Shown here one piece after another: positions 1 to 8,628 of a DNA stretch of 64,000 bases. This DNA comes from Deltaproteobacteria bacterium (lineage in GTDB: Bacteria; Myxococcota_A; UBA9160; UBA4427): contig PBFW01000076.1 in the NCBI GenBank assembly GCA_002719955.1, forward strand, positions 60,908 to 124,907. Reading direction: 5' to 3'. A program made the translations under genes and the position numbers. Positions within the stretch are counted from its first letter, which is position 1, and every line of letters starts with the position of its first letter. The notes under the pieces are model-generated. The model searched no databases. It was not told the origin of the DNA and worked only from the letters and a program-made list of their open reading frames with translations.

Positions 1-2
1 TC

Positions 3-200
3 CAGGATTATGTCTCCGACCGGAACATTCCCACGAATCGCATGCACCAGCAGGGCTATCCCTCCGTCGGGTGTGAGCCCTGCACGCGGGCGGTCGCGGC
101 GGGCGCGGATTCGCGGGCCGGTCGCTGGTGGTGGGAGAACGACGACGTCAAGGAATGTGGTCTCCACATCCAGGAACAGACGGACGGTTCGGGGATCTAG
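3..200 (+). CDS. cysH: Phosphoadenylyl-/adenylyl-sulfate reductase, C-terminal part
   Basis: Only the last 65 codons are present; the gene begins before the window. The tail reads YPSVGCEPCTRAV, then AGRWWWEND and KECGLH. In this family the C-x2-C of GCEPC completes the pair of cysteine motifs that hold a 4Fe-4S cluster in APS-type reductases, and the cysteine of ECGLH is the catalytic nucleophile. The enzyme reduces APS or PAPS to sulfite in assimilatory sulfate reduction in the cytoplasm. The FeS-type cysteine pair favours APS as substrate, but the upstream cysteine pair lies outside the window. Confidence 0.9.
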   Translation, partial: QDYVSDRNIPTNRMHQQGYPSVGCEPCTRAVAAGADSRAGRWWWENDDVKECGLHIQEQTDGSGI

Positions 201-440
201 CCCTTCCTCCCATCCCCCGTCGGCCCCTTCAACACCTCGATTCTTGCGGTTTTGGTCTATGCCCGCCTGCGTGGCGCCCTGGGCGACCCGGAGAGGGCTC
301 GCGCGGCTGGATCGCGTCGGGTGGAGACTTGCGCGAAGGATTCCGTAATGGGTGACCTCAAGGCGATTCCATCACCGGCCGATTCGTAGACAGGCGAGCT
401 GATCCCCGGTCGGATCATTCGCGAAGTGCGAGGTGGTGGG

Positions 441-812
441 ATGATCGAAAGACGACTCCTGATGAATCGAATGAGGACGCTGACGGGTGTGCTCTGCGTG
501 TTCGGATGCCTGCTCCTGCTCTCGCCGGGTGTGCGGACGGTTCGCGCCGAAGACGGCGAGGAGACGCTCATGAGCATCGACCCCGTGCTCGAAGCGAAAC
601 GAGCACGCCCTCCGGCTGCCCAGCCGCCCGCGGCGGTCGCCCGGGTTCCCGAAGAGGGGGTCGAGCCCGATCGTCCCGGGGCCCCCGCCAACGAGGTTCG
701 GCCCGGCGTGATCGTGCTGAACACGCGCGGCTACAACTACGGTTCGCCGCACGCGAGGCGCGAACCGGGAGCGATGCGTTTCGAGACGGAGTTCGCTCGT
801 CGGGCCCCCTGA
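441..812 (+). CDS. Small secreted hypothetical protein
   Basis: A protein of about 123 residues starting MIERRLLMNRMR, followed by a hydrophobic stretch (VLCVFGCLLLLSPG) and a likely signal peptidase site near VRAEDG. The mature part is proline/alanine/arginine rich with no recognisable domain; near its end is VLNTRGYNYG. A purine-rich AGGTGGTGG lies just before the chosen ATG; ATGs at 462 and 471 are alternatives. Export is inferred from the signal peptide; function is unknown. Confidence 0.55.
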   Translation: MIERRLLMNRMRTLTGVLCVFGCLLLLSPGVRTVRAEDGEETLMSIDPVLEAKRARPPAAQPPAAVARVPEEGVEPDRPGAPANEVRPGVIVLNTRGYNYGSPHARREPGAMRFETEFARRAP

Positions 813-886
813 TGCCCTCCGCTCGGGTTTAGAGGCCGCCGGCGACGCCTGCTAGCATGGTCCGGCCCCCCGAGAGGCCCGGCTGG

Positions 887-3445
887 ATGGATCCCAACAC
901 CACGAGGCGCACCCGCCAACTGACCGGCACCGCTGCGGCGATGTGGGCGCTGCTGGCCATCGGTCTCTCCATTTTCTCCCTGATCTCCCCCCGGCCGGGG
1001 CCCCAGCTACCGGTCCGCACCTCGATCATCTCGGGCATCGCGGTCGTTCACGCGATGAGCGATTCGGCGATCGCGGCGGGCGTCGACGAAGGCGATCAAC
1101 TCCTCACCGTCGACGGGGTCGATGCGGTTCAGATTCTCTGGGCGCCCTCGCTCGAGTCCGGGGTAGTCGATACCTATCGGTTCCTCAAGCCCGACGGGTC
1201 GATCCTGACCGCATCGCTCCAGCCGGTGCTCGCAGGCGATGTCGAGAAGACGAGCGATGTGCTGCTCCATCTCGGTCTGCTCCTCGTGAGTTCGCTCTAC
1301 CTCGTGGTGGCGCTGACCGTCTGGTGGACGCGGCAGGCGAGCGCGGAATCGTGGGCGCTCCTTCTCTACTGCTCGACGATGTCGGTCTTGCTCTCGTCGG
1401 CGATTCGTGTCGACATCATTCCCTGGGCGCCCACCCGCGTGCTCGCGACCCTGCCCTTTCTCGGTGCGACGACCTTTCATCTGTTCACGACCTATCCGAT
1501 CGAGCCGCATTGGATCGAGAAACGCAGGCGGATTCGATTGATCCCCTACGCGATCGCATCGGCGATCATGATCGCGGTCGGCACTCAGTCGGCGATGGGG
1601 ATCCCACCGAGCTGGATCGCGATGACGGCCTTCGGGTTCGGGATCGGTACCTCCGTCGCGTCGATCGCGATCCTGGCGTTGAGCCGGCGGCAGGCGCGGG
1701 AAGCGGGCATCGGGGATCGAGCCGACCTGATGCTTCTGGCGGGATTGGTGAGTCTCTTGCCGGCGCTCCTCGCGCTGATCGCGGAGTGGGTCGTGCCCAC
1801 GGCGTTGCCCTGGTACATCGCCCTGCTCTGGGTTGGGTTCTTCCCGGTGGCCGTTGGCTACGGGATGATCCGGCGCCAATTCTTCGAATTTCGACTGGCC
1901 GCCAAATCTTCAGCGGCCTACGGCGCAGCGACCCTTGCGATCACGGGCGTCTTCGCCTTCATGATCACCTTCGCCGATGAACTCGTCGCGCGTTATGGCG
2001 TGAATGTCCGCAGCGTTCAGGTCATCCTGCTCTTCCTGGCAATCCTCGCGTTCAATCCGCTGCGCGAGCGGATGCAAGGGCTCGTCGACAATTTCTTCGA
2101 TCGTGATCGGTCGCGATATCGCCAGGCCGTACGCGAGATCTCGGAAGCAATGGTTTCGATGCTGTCTATGAACGAGATCGGCGATCGGATCCTGGCTGCG
2201 CTGACGGACACGATGGGGGTGAGCCGCGCGATGGTCCTCCTTTTCGACGAGGGGGATCGCGTCCTGCGCGCCTTGGCGTGGCGGGGTGATTGGGACCAAG
2301 ACGATATCGGTACGGAGATTCCCTCGGACCATCCGCTCTGGAAGCACATGTGGATGCGACGGGAAGAGCTGACCCGCGCGGATTTCGACGACGATCCGGA
2401 CTCGGAGAAACGAGAGAGCTGTTGGGATGTATACGACTCCCTCGAGGTCGAATTGTTGGTCCCGATTCTCTTTGGTGTCGACCTTCTGGGAGTGATCGCC
2501 GTCGGGCGTAAACTCTCCGGCGAACGGCTCGGGACCGACGATCGAGAGCTGCTCCGCACGCTTGCGAACCAGAGTTCCATCGCCATCGAAAATGCGAAGG
2601 CTTTCGACGAGATCGCGAAGCTGAACGAGAGCCTGGAGGTGCGCGTCGAAAATCGCACCCGCGAGCTCCAGGAAACACAGAATCAGCTCATGCAGAGCGA
2701 GAAGCTGAAGAGTCTCGGCCAATTGGTTGCGGGCGTGGCCCACGAGCTGAACAACCCGATCGGCTTCGTGCACGCGAACCTGCAGCTGCTCGACGAATTC
2801 ATCGAGAAGCTGGTGGCGGCACAGGAGGACGGCACCGATGCCACGCAATATCGGGACGCGATCAAGAAGCTCCTGTTGCGCAGTCGAGAAGGGACCGAGC
2901 GCGTCAAGCAGATCGTCCAGGATCTGCGTACATTTTCGCGCATGGACCAGGCAGATCTGCAGATGGCGCAGCTGACCGACGAGATCGATCGAACGCTGGC
3001 CCTGATGGAGCCGCGCTTCAAGGGATCGATCGAAATCGTGCGCGACTATGGGATGATTCCGGAGGTTCGCTGCTTTCCGGGACAGCTGAACCAGGTCTTC
3101 CTCAACCTGTTGATGAACGCCTGCGACGTGCTCGATATGCAAGACGGCGGAACGATCACGATTCGTACCAGGGCGATCGGCGACGGCGTCCGGATCGAGT
3201 TCGAGGATTCCGGCCCCGGCATTTCCGCAGAGGTGCAGATGCGTCTCTTCGATCCCTTTTTCACGACCAAGGAGATCGGAAAGGGAACGGGGCTCGGGCT
3301 TTCGCTGTCCCACGGAATCATCGAGCGACACGGGGGGCGTATCCAGGTCGTGTCGGGTCCCGGCCGGGGAGCGACCTTTCAGATCGAGCTGCCCCTTGAA
3401 GCGCCTCAAGAACTGGAGACCGAGAGTCCTCTTCAAGCGGTGTGA
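887..3445 (+). CDS. Membrane sensor histidine kinase (PDZ-like, multi-TM, GAF, HisKA, HATPase)
   Basis: About 852 residues. An N-terminal transmembrane helix is followed by a PDZ-like segment (IAAGVDEGDQLLTVDGVDA, about residues 60-80), a block of roughly seven more hydrophobic helices (about 125-375), a GAF domain (about 405-560), a coiled coil (LNESLEVRVENRTRELQE) and the kinase core. The phosphoacceptor histidine is H619 in VAHELNNP; the N-box asparagine is near residue 740 (NLLMNACDVL), followed by EDSGPGI and KGTGLGLSLSHG. It should autophosphorylate in response to a membrane or periplasmic cue sensed through the PDZ/TM part. No receiver gene is adjacent, so it is an orphan here. The ATG at 887 has GAGAGG 9 bases upstream; an ATG at 857 is possible. 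Confidence 0.9.
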   Translation: MDPNTTRRTRQLTGTAAAMWALLAIGLSIFSLISPRPGPQLPVRTSIISGIAVVHAMSDSAIAAGVDEGDQLLTVDGVDAVQILWAPSLESGVVDTYRFLKPDGSILTASLQPVLAGDVEKTSDVLLHLGLLLVSSLYLVVALTVWWTRQASAESWALLLYCSTMSVLLSSAIRVDIIPWAPTRVLATLPFLGATTFHLFTTYPIEPHWIEKRRRIRLIPYAIASAIMIAVGTQSAMGIPPSWIAMTAFGFGIGTSVASIAILALSRRQAREAGIGDRADLMLLAGLVSLLPALLALIAEWVVPTALPWYIALLWVGFFPVAVGYGMIRRQFFEFRLAAKSSAAYGAATLAITGVFAFMITFADELVARYGVNVRSVQVILLFLAILAFNPLRERMQGLVDNFFDRDRSRYRQAVREISEAMVSMLSMNEIGDRILAALTDTMGVSRAMVLLFDEGDRVLRALAWRGDWDQDDIGTEIPSDHPLWKHMWMRREELTRADFDDDPDSEKRESCWDVYDSLEVELLVPILFGVDLLGVIAVGRKLSGERLGTDDRELLRTLANQSSIAIENAKAFDEIAKLNESLEVRVENRTRELQETQNQLMQSEKLKSLGQLVAGVAHELNNPIGFVHANLQLLDEFIEKLVAAQEDGTDATQYRDAIKKLLLRSREGTERVKQIVQDLRTFSRMDQADLQMAQLTDEIDRTLALMEPRFKGSIEIVRDYGMIPEVRCFPGQLNQVFLNLLMNACDVLDMQDGGTITIRTRAIGDGVRIEFEDSGPGISAEVQMRLFDPFFTTKEIGKGTGLGLSLSHGIIERHGGRIQVVSGPGRGATFQIELPLEAPQELETESPLQAV

Positions 3446-3568
3446 CTCTTTCACCCGCTTGGCTAAGAATCCCGTCCCCCCCCACGCGTGGTTCTATCCG
3501 CGATCGGATCGTCGCGGGTTCTGCCCGTTCGTTTCCCGAATCGGGGAGCGGCCCCAAGGAGAATACTC

Positions 3569-4609
3569 GTGAAGCTCGGAATCATCGCCGGTTATTCCCC
3601 CGCCACCATGAGCGTTCCGATGGATTTGATCCAGGAAGCCGAGCGTCTCGGCTTCACCTCGGTGTGGACCGCTGAGGCCTGGGGATCGGATGCGGTCTCC
3701 CCGGCCGCCTGGATCCTCGCCCAGACCGAGAAGATCGATGTCGGTACTGCGATCATGCAGATGCCCGGTCGCACGCCCGCCATGACGGCCATGACCGCCA
3801 TGACGCTATACGCGCTCTCGGGCGGTCGATTCATCCTGGGGCTTGGGCCGTCAGGTCCCCAGGTCGTCGAGGGCTGGCACGGCGTCGCCTACGGCCGGCC
3901 GCTCACTCGTACGAAGGAATACGTCGCGATCATCCGCACGATCCTCGAGCGCAAGGATCGTCTTCAGCACGAGGGCTACCATTACCAGATTCCCTTCCGC
4001 GGCGAGGGCAGCTCGGGGCTGGGCAAACCGCTCAAGAGCATCCTCCACGGAGACCCCGCGCTTCAGATCTACACGGCTTCGATTTCGCCTAACGGAATGG
4101 AATGCGCGGGTGAAGTATCAGATGGTGTCTTTCCGGTCTGGATGAATCCGGAGCGCTACGACCTCTTCGAGGAGCCCCTCGAGAAGGGGTTCTCCAAGGC
4201 GGATGGGGACAAGTCGCTCGATGATTTCGAGATCGCCCCGTTTTGCACCGTCATCATGGGTGATGACCTCGAGATGTGTCGTACCCCTGTCAAGAACAAC
4301 CTGGCGCTCTATATCGGGGGCATGGGCGCACGCGACAAGAATTTTTACAACGACTATGCCATGCGCCTCGGCTATGAAGAAGCCGCCGTCGAGATCCAGA
4401 ACCTCTTTCTCGACGGAAAGAAGGGGGAGGCCGCGGCTGCGGTGCCAGACGCGTTGGTCGACGACGTCGCGCTCGTGGGATCGGCGGACCGAATTCGCGA
4501 CCGACTTCAAGCCTGGAAGGCGGCAGCTGCGAAACGGCACGTGGGGTCGCTGCTCGCGGGGACCGGTGACGTAAACGCGCTTCGCGTGCTCGCGGAAGAG
4601 GTTCTCTAG
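3569..4609 (+). CDS. LLM-class (luciferase-like) flavin/F420-dependent oxidoreductase
   Basis: A 346-residue protein starting at GTG with AAGGAG 7 bases upstream. The bacterial-luciferase-like TIM barrel is evident from KLGIIAGY, the LGFTSVWTAEAWGSD segment, KIDVGTAIMQMPGRTP and FILGLGPSGPQVVEGWHG, all typical of the F420-type LLM family. A short run of MTA repeats (residues near MTAMTAMT) is encoded by 9-base direct repeats. Substrate is unknown; F420 versus FMN cannot be decided from sequence alone. Members of this subgroup are common in organisms with broad lipid or xenobiotic catabolism. Confidence 0.88.
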   Translation: MKLGIIAGYSPATMSVPMDLIQEAERLGFTSVWTAEAWGSDAVSPAAWILAQTEKIDVGTAIMQMPGRTPAMTAMTAMTLYALSGGRFILGLGPSGPQVVEGWHGVAYGRPLTRTKEYVAIIRTILERKDRLQHEGYHYQIPFRGEGSSGLGKPLKSILHGDPALQIYTASISPNGMECAGEVSDGVFPVWMNPERYDLFEEPLEKGFSKADGDKSLDDFEIAPFCTVIMGDDLEMCRTPVKNNLALYIGGMGARDKNFYNDYAMRLGYEEAAVEIQNLFLDGKKGEAAAAVPDALVDDVALVGSADRIRDRLQAWKAAAAKRHVGSLLAGTGDVNALRVLAEEVL

Positions 4610-4695
4610 CCGATCGTGTTGCCCCTCGTTCGCCTTGTGCGGCAGCGCTCGTGACGAGGCGCGGCCGAATTTTCCGGGTGGGTCACGGAGGTTCC

Positions 4696-5241
4696 TCAGG
4701 CCTCGGACGCGCAGAATTTCTGGATCTGTCGGAGCGTCGTGTCGACGTGTTCAATCACGATTTTCTGGACTTCGAGTCGCCCGACGACTTCGCCGATGAC
4801 GGCGATCGAGTTGCCTGCGACGACCTTCATGCCGAGTCGCGTACGCGGACCCGTTTCATCATCTTCGGGATGCAGGGTGAAGGTCTGGTCGAACTGCATG
4901 GAACCGATCAGAATTCGACAATCGAGTCGGCCGTGTCGAAGGGCAGACCGGACTTCTTCCTGCATGACCAGCGGCGTGCCGCCCAGTTGGAAGCGCCAAC
5001 GGGTCGTGCGAAGGGGCGCCGGCGACGGGTCCTTCCGCCCGGGGCCCCGCTTGTGGAGGTTGTTCTCCGGGGTCTTTCGGCGGATGCGGGCAAAACCATC
5101 CGCCTTCTGTCCGCCGCGCGACAGAGTGATTTCCCCAAGGATTCGCTCGTCCCAGAGCAGCCTTTCCGTGGGATCGACGAGGGCACGCCAGACCCTCTCA
5201 TGGGAGGCGTCAATCGTGGCCGAGAGCGCAACAGTGATCAA
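4696..5241 (-). CDS. SRPBCC/START-like domain protein
   Basis: A 181-residue protein whose N-terminus (VALSATIDASHERVWRALVD) and following strands match the SRPBCC ligand-binding fold, which binds hydrophobic ligands in a deep cavity. It begins at TTG with GAGGAG about 11 bases upstream; no ATG lies in a sensible position. Length fits a single domain. The ligand and process are unknown. The opposite strand is also open here but shows no family resemblance. Confidence 0.7.
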   Translation of the reverse strand: MITVALSATIDASHERVWRALVDPTERLLWDERILGEITLSRGGQKADGFARIRRKTPENNLHKRGPGRKDPSPAPLRTTRWRFQLGGTPLVMQEEVRSALRHGRLDCRILIGSMQFDQTFTLHPEDDETGPRTRLGMKVVAGNSIAVIGEVVGRLEVQKIVIEHVDTTLRQIQKFCASEA

Positions 5242-5339
5242 TGAGAACGTCGCTCCTCGAAGAGAAGAATGTGCGTTTTACGAGGTGGACGCAAGAGAAT
5301 GGATTTTGTAATGCGCTCCGGTGGGGTGAAGAACCGGGG

Positions 5340-5909
5340 TCAATCTCGTTGGTTCGCTCCAGCGGCAGAATTGCGTCCGCCTTGTTTCGCGCGACAGAGG
5401 GCGCGGTTCGCCTCTTCGACGACTTCTTCCCAGCTCGGATAGCTGGAGAGTTGTGCGGGCGTGACCACGGCGAGTCCGAGCGAGATCGTGATGACCGAGG
5501 CGGTGCTCGAGTCGGGATGCGGAATCGCCTCGGTCTCGAAGTTCTGCCGCAATCGCTCCGCCGCTAGGCGGATGCTGTCGTGGCTCGTTTCGGGCAATGC
5601 GATCAGGAACTCCTCACCGCCGTATCGGAAAGCTGAATCCGAGGTGCGAATGGTCGCCTCGATGAGTCCTGAAACTCGTTGGAGTGCTTCGTCGCCCTGC
5701 ACGTGTCCGAGCGCGTCGTTGTCGTTCTTGAAATGGTCGATGTCGATCAGGATGAGCGAATAGGGATTTCCGTAGCGTTGCGAGAGCATGTGGAGTTCGG
5801 TCAGCTTGTTCTCCATCGCCCTTCGGTTGAATAGGCCGATCAGTCCATCCCGAATCGAGAGTTGCTCGAGTTTGGCATTGGCTGTCTGGAGCTCAGCCGT
5901 TCGCTTCAT
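5340..5909 (-). CDS. GGDEF-domain diguanylate cyclase
   Basis: About 189 residues, nearly all GGDEF domain. The active site is intact as GGEEF in FRYGGEEFLIALPE, and an RxxD inhibitory site (RTSD) sits at the usual five-residue distance upstream, so product-inhibited cyclic-di-GMP synthesis is expected. The signalling helix before it (KRTAELQTANAKLEQLSIRD) is of the type that links sensor domains to GGDEF. The ATG overlaps the stop of the CBS-domain gene upstream (ATGA), and a GTG start at 5918 is also possible. Together the two genes rebuild the common CBS-CBS-GGDEF architecture. Confidence 0.88.
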   Translation of the reverse strand: MKRTAELQTANAKLEQLSIRDGLIGLFNRRAMENKLTELHMLSQRYGNPYSLILIDIDHFKNDNDALGHVQGDEALQRVSGLIEATIRTSDSAFRYGGEEFLIALPETSHDSIRLAAERLRQNFETEAIPHPDSSTASVITISLGLAVVTPAQLSSYPSWEEVVEEANRALCRAKQGGRNSAAGANQRD

Positions 5910-6334
5910 GACCGCCACTTCCAGGCCGCGCCACGTCGCTCGAGGGCGAGGTTCGTCGCATCCTGCAGATCCGTCTGATGGACGATGCCGGAGAGCCGGT
6001 TCTTGTCATCGACGATCGGAACCCGACAGAAACAACGTTCGTTCATCATGTGGATGACCTCGCCCAAGGTCGCGTGTTCCGGCAGGGTATGGACGGATGT
6101 CGCCATGATGTCGGCCGCACGAATGTCGCTCATTGGTTGCCTGCTCAATGAACGGTTGAACACACAGAGCGCATCACGTTCGGAGATGACGCCCACTGGA
6201 ACGCCGTCCTTGCAGACGAGCAACTCGCTCTGAGCCGTCGAATTCCTCTCGGCGATGACTTCGTGGCGCGGCGTGTCCGGGTCGCTCTGAAGGACCTCGC
6301 GGTTCATGAACTTGGTGATCCGATCGTCGATCAT
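5906..6334 (-). CDS. CBS-domain-pair protein
   Basis: A 142-residue protein made of two CBS motifs (about residues 1-65 and 70-130; e.g. GVPVGVISERDALCVF and LSGIVHQTDLQDAT). CBS pairs bind adenine nucleotides such as AMP, ATP or SAM and gate an attached output domain. Start ATG at 6334 has GGAG six bases upstream. It ends four bases inside the GGDEF gene, so it probably serves as that cyclase's nucleotide-sensing half, either through translational coupling or because a frameshift split one gene. Confidence 0.85.
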   Translation of the reverse strand: MIDDRITKFMNREVLQSDPDTPRHEVIAERNSTAQSELLVCKDGVPVGVISERDALCVFNRSLSRQPMSDIRAADIMATSVHTLPEHATLGEVIHMMNERCFCRVPIVDDKNRLSGIVHQTDLQDATNLALERRGAAWKWRS

Positions 6335-6859
6335 GGTCGACTCCGGCTCATACGGAGGTCTGAGCGGGACGGACTCCGTTCTAGCCGATCTATCGGTCTG
6401 AATTGTGCCCGGTCTGGAGGCACGATCGAGGGTCTGCATCCTCTGTGACGCCGGATCTCATGTACTCCTGATCGGCGGATCGGAAGAAGAACCCAGAGAA
6501 TATCAGGTACGAATTCGAATATGCTCGCCGGGGTGGTTCGCCCCATTGCGCCGATATGCGCTGATGGCGGCGCTTTCGCGTCGTGATGTGCTCGCTTCAG
6601 ACGACGTGAGTGATTCCGATCGGGCATCGGTGGCCCGCGCTTGTATTTCTGTGGTCCGCGGGGCCGGGTGGCTTGAACACCCAGTTCACGCGCGAAGGAA
6701 AGCAGTCGATCGATGCCCGACAATTCCAAGAGATTCCCCGGTCGGGTTCAGCTTGTTCGAGAGGACATATTCGCCCTCCTCCAGTCCATCGCCCCACGGC
6801 GGGAGAGGGTTAGGGTGACGCGGCGAGATTGGTGGGACGACCCGATCGGAGTTGGGGCG
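6335..6859. other. Non-coding stretch of about 525 bp
   Basis: Short open frames occur on both strands but none has a ribosome-binding site plus recognisable family features. The leader of the minus-strand CBS/GGDEF pair must lie at its left end. It ends with a G-rich CGGCGGGAGAGGGTTAGGG block near 6797-6815 that resembles remnants common in GC-rich spacers. No hairpin terminator was found. Confidence 0.5.
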
Positions 6860-7708
6860 TCATTCCGAGATCGTCGCATTCGAGATTTCGAAGAAACCGA
6901 GGAGTGATTCGAGAACGACTTCCGGCTGATCCAGGAAGATATGGTGTCCGGCCTCGGCGATCTCGACGAGCTTTCCATCGGGCAATTCGGCTACGAATTC
7001 TCGAGCGGTCGTTGCCGAGAGAAGCTGACTCTTGGCTCCGCGCAACAGCAATACGGGACAGTGGATCGCCTTCGGGTCGGGTCGGGTTCGGGGCGGAAGT
7101 CCGAACCAGCCGGGATCGAATTTGTATCCGAAGCGTCCATCGGGCTCGGCGCGGACCGAGTGGTTCGCGATATGAGCACGGAGCTTTTCGCTCGCGTGGC
7201 TCGATTCGGGGAGGAACCGAAAGCGCTCGACGGCTTCGTCGTGGCTGCGGTAGGTCCGTTTCAGTGAGAGGGCGAGTCTAGCTCGGCGGCCAGATCCGCG
7301 CGTGTGGCCGCGCGGCAGATCGACCAGCGCGATCGATCGCGTCGCGGCGAATCGGCTGGCGTGGTCGAGCGCGACGGTAGCGCCGAGGGAATGGCCAACG
7401 AGATCGACCTCCGCTCGTCCGAGCCAGGCGAGCATGGCCTCGAGATCGAGGTTGAAGGCACCGATCTCGCGGGTTTCGGGATGGCTGGAATCGCCATGGC
7501 CCCTGAAATCGAGCGCGTAGACGGGTCTTGTCGCGGCGAGTCGGGGACCGAGATGGTCCCACCAATGCGCGTTGGCGCCGCCGCCGTGCAGCAGGACCAG
7601 AGGAATATCCGTGCCGATCTTCTCGGAATCGGGCGCTCGCCAGTGCAGACAATGCAATTCCAATCCGTCATCGGTCGGGAAACGAAGTGAGTGGGGTTTG
7701 GGTGACAT
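6860..7708 (-). CDS. Alpha/beta hydrolase
   Basis: A 282-residue alpha/beta-hydrolase fold protein. The oxyanion HG motif is LLHGGGANAHWWD, DFRGHGDS follows, and the nucleophile elbow is VGHSLGAT, giving the catalytic serine; the late acid/histidine region ends in EIAEAGHHIFLDQPE, with the histidine in AGHH. The cap is short. Soluble and probably cytoplasmic, since no signal peptide is visible. The frame stays open far upstream, but homology begins right after MSPKPHSLRF, so the ATG at 7708 was chosen; another ATG lies at 7744. Substrate unknown (ester, epoxide or lactone are all possible). Confidence 0.85.
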   Translation of the reverse strand: MSPKPHSLRFPTDDGLELHCLHWRAPDSEKIGTDIPLVLLHGGGANAHWWDHLGPRLAATRPVYALDFRGHGDSSHPETREIGAFNLDLEAMLAWLGRAEVDLVGHSLGATVALDHASRFAATRSIALVDLPRGHTRGSGRRARLALSLKRTYRSHDEAVERFRFLPESSHASEKLRAHIANHSVRAEPDGRFGYKFDPGWFGLPPRTRPDPKAIHCPVLLLRGAKSQLLSATTAREFVAELPDGKLVEIAEAGHHIFLDQPEVVLESLLGFFEISNATISE

Positions 7709-8189
7709 CGTTGTGTTGGACCTGGTTCCTGGATCGATCGCCATCGCTGAGTCGGGATTGGAGATCGCTCTGCGCTGGGCTTTAGGGTTCGATTCCGGGG
7801 GTTTGAGACGATTGGAAGAATACGAAATTTCCCTGTAGAACCACATGGATGGCGCGACTCGCGAGAGATGACTCAATATGATGCGAGGTGGCCTTGGGCG
7901 CGGATGCGAACAGTGGTTGTGGATTCGGCGGATCCTTGCCGCCCCTCCTCTCCTAAACCCCTCCGGTCTAAACACTCGATTTCGGCGTCGAGAGGCCAAA
8001 TGGAGCCGTACTATGATTGACATAGTGCGCGAAACGCTTATTATCGCGCCGTTTGGCAGGGTTTTCTTGCTAAGCAGGTTTGTTGGGGGGCCAGTCGAAC
8101 CAACGAGTGACTCAGAGCGAGTCGTGATTCGGGTTCGTTGGCGTTGTGCAACGCGATCTATGAACGCGATCGATGAGAGGAGCCAATCA
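7709..8189. other. Intergenic region upstream of the histone gene
   Basis: About 480 bp between the divergently oriented hydrolase and histone genes. It carries a near-consensus sigma-70 promoter at 8017-8044 and leaves a 5' untranslated leader of roughly 140 bases before the histone start. The minus-strand hydrolase promoter should also be here but was not located. Confidence 0.6.
8017..8044 (+). promoter_or_regulatory. Near-consensus sigma-70 promoter for the histone gene
   Basis: TTGACA at 8017-8022 and TATTAT at 8039-8044 separated by 16 bases. The -35 is a perfect consensus and the -10 differs at one or two positions, which is rare in this GC-rich sequence and suggests strong constitutive transcription of the gene starting at 8190. 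Confidence 0.65.
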
Positions 8190-8405
8190 ATGGCAGCGAA
8201 GAAGAAGAAGAAGGCCGCGAAGAGGAAGGGCAAGCCCGCCGAGCTGATCATCTCGAAGGCTCGCGTCAAGAACGCCGTCAAGAAGTGCAACGTGGGCGGT
8301 GAGTTCTACGGCGCGCTCGACGCCGCCGTCCGCGATCTGATCAAGGGTGCGGAAGGCCGAGCCACGGGCAACAAGCGCAAGACGCTCAAGGCCGTTGATC
8401 TCTAG
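8190..8405 (+). CDS. Small lysine-tailed bacterial histone-like protein
   Basis: A 71-residue protein. Residues 1-17 are a basic tail with eight lysines and one arginine (MAAKKKKKAAKRKGK). The rest fits a single histone fold: alpha 1 around SKARVKNAVKK, alpha 2 around EFYGALDAAVRDLIKGAEG, and the loop/alpha 3 segment NKRKTLKAVDL, matching the RKT...D signature of archaeal and bacterial (Bdellovibrio Bd0055-like) histones. It should dimerise and bind DNA as a chromosomal architectural protein. Alpha 3 is shorter than in Bd0055. ATG at 8190 follows a GAGGAG site. It is monocistronic, with a strong promoter and a strong terminator. Family assignment rests on motif comparison by eye. Confidence 0.75.
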   Translation: MAAKKKKKAAKRKGKPAELIISKARVKNAVKKCNVGGEFYGALDAAVRDLIKGAEGRATGNKRKTLKAVDL

Positions 8406-8496
8406 TTTTGGAGACCGCCTGAATTTCTGGAGGCTTTCGCCGCTCGAATGATTCGGGCTGGACGGCTTGTAAAATTCGTCGAGAGGTCACAAGAAA

Positions 8497-8536
8497 GGGC
8501 CCACCAGATTCGTTCTGGTGGGCCCTCTGGCTTTTT
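8497..8536 (+). terminator. Rho-independent terminator after the histone gene
   Basis: A perfect 12-bp inverted repeat (GGGCCCACCAGA / TCTGGTGGGCCC) with a 5-base loop at 8497-8525, followed shortly by a run of five T at 8532-8536. It lies about 90 bp after the histone stop and also faces the 3' end of the minus-strand DUF6178 gene. Confidence 0.85.
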
Positions 8537-8628
8537 CGCAGCTCGTGATCGAGGTTCCATGGGGACTGCGGATCGGCGATCGGGGTCGCTTCGAGCAATC
8601 GCGACCCTTCGCGAGTGAGGGGCGCTTT

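Noticed and set aside
4651..5244. Plus-strand open frame opposite the SRPBCC gene
   Set aside because: No family resemblance; the minus strand has clear SRPBCC features.
6790..6820. G-rich CGGCGGGAGAGGGTTAGGG block as a possible mobile-repeat remnant
   Set aside because: Only one copy is seen in the window, so it cannot be supported as a repeat.
7780..7812. GGTTCGATTCC resembling a tRNA T-loop
   Set aside because: The flanking stem does not pair beyond two bases and no anticodon arm or acceptor stem is present.
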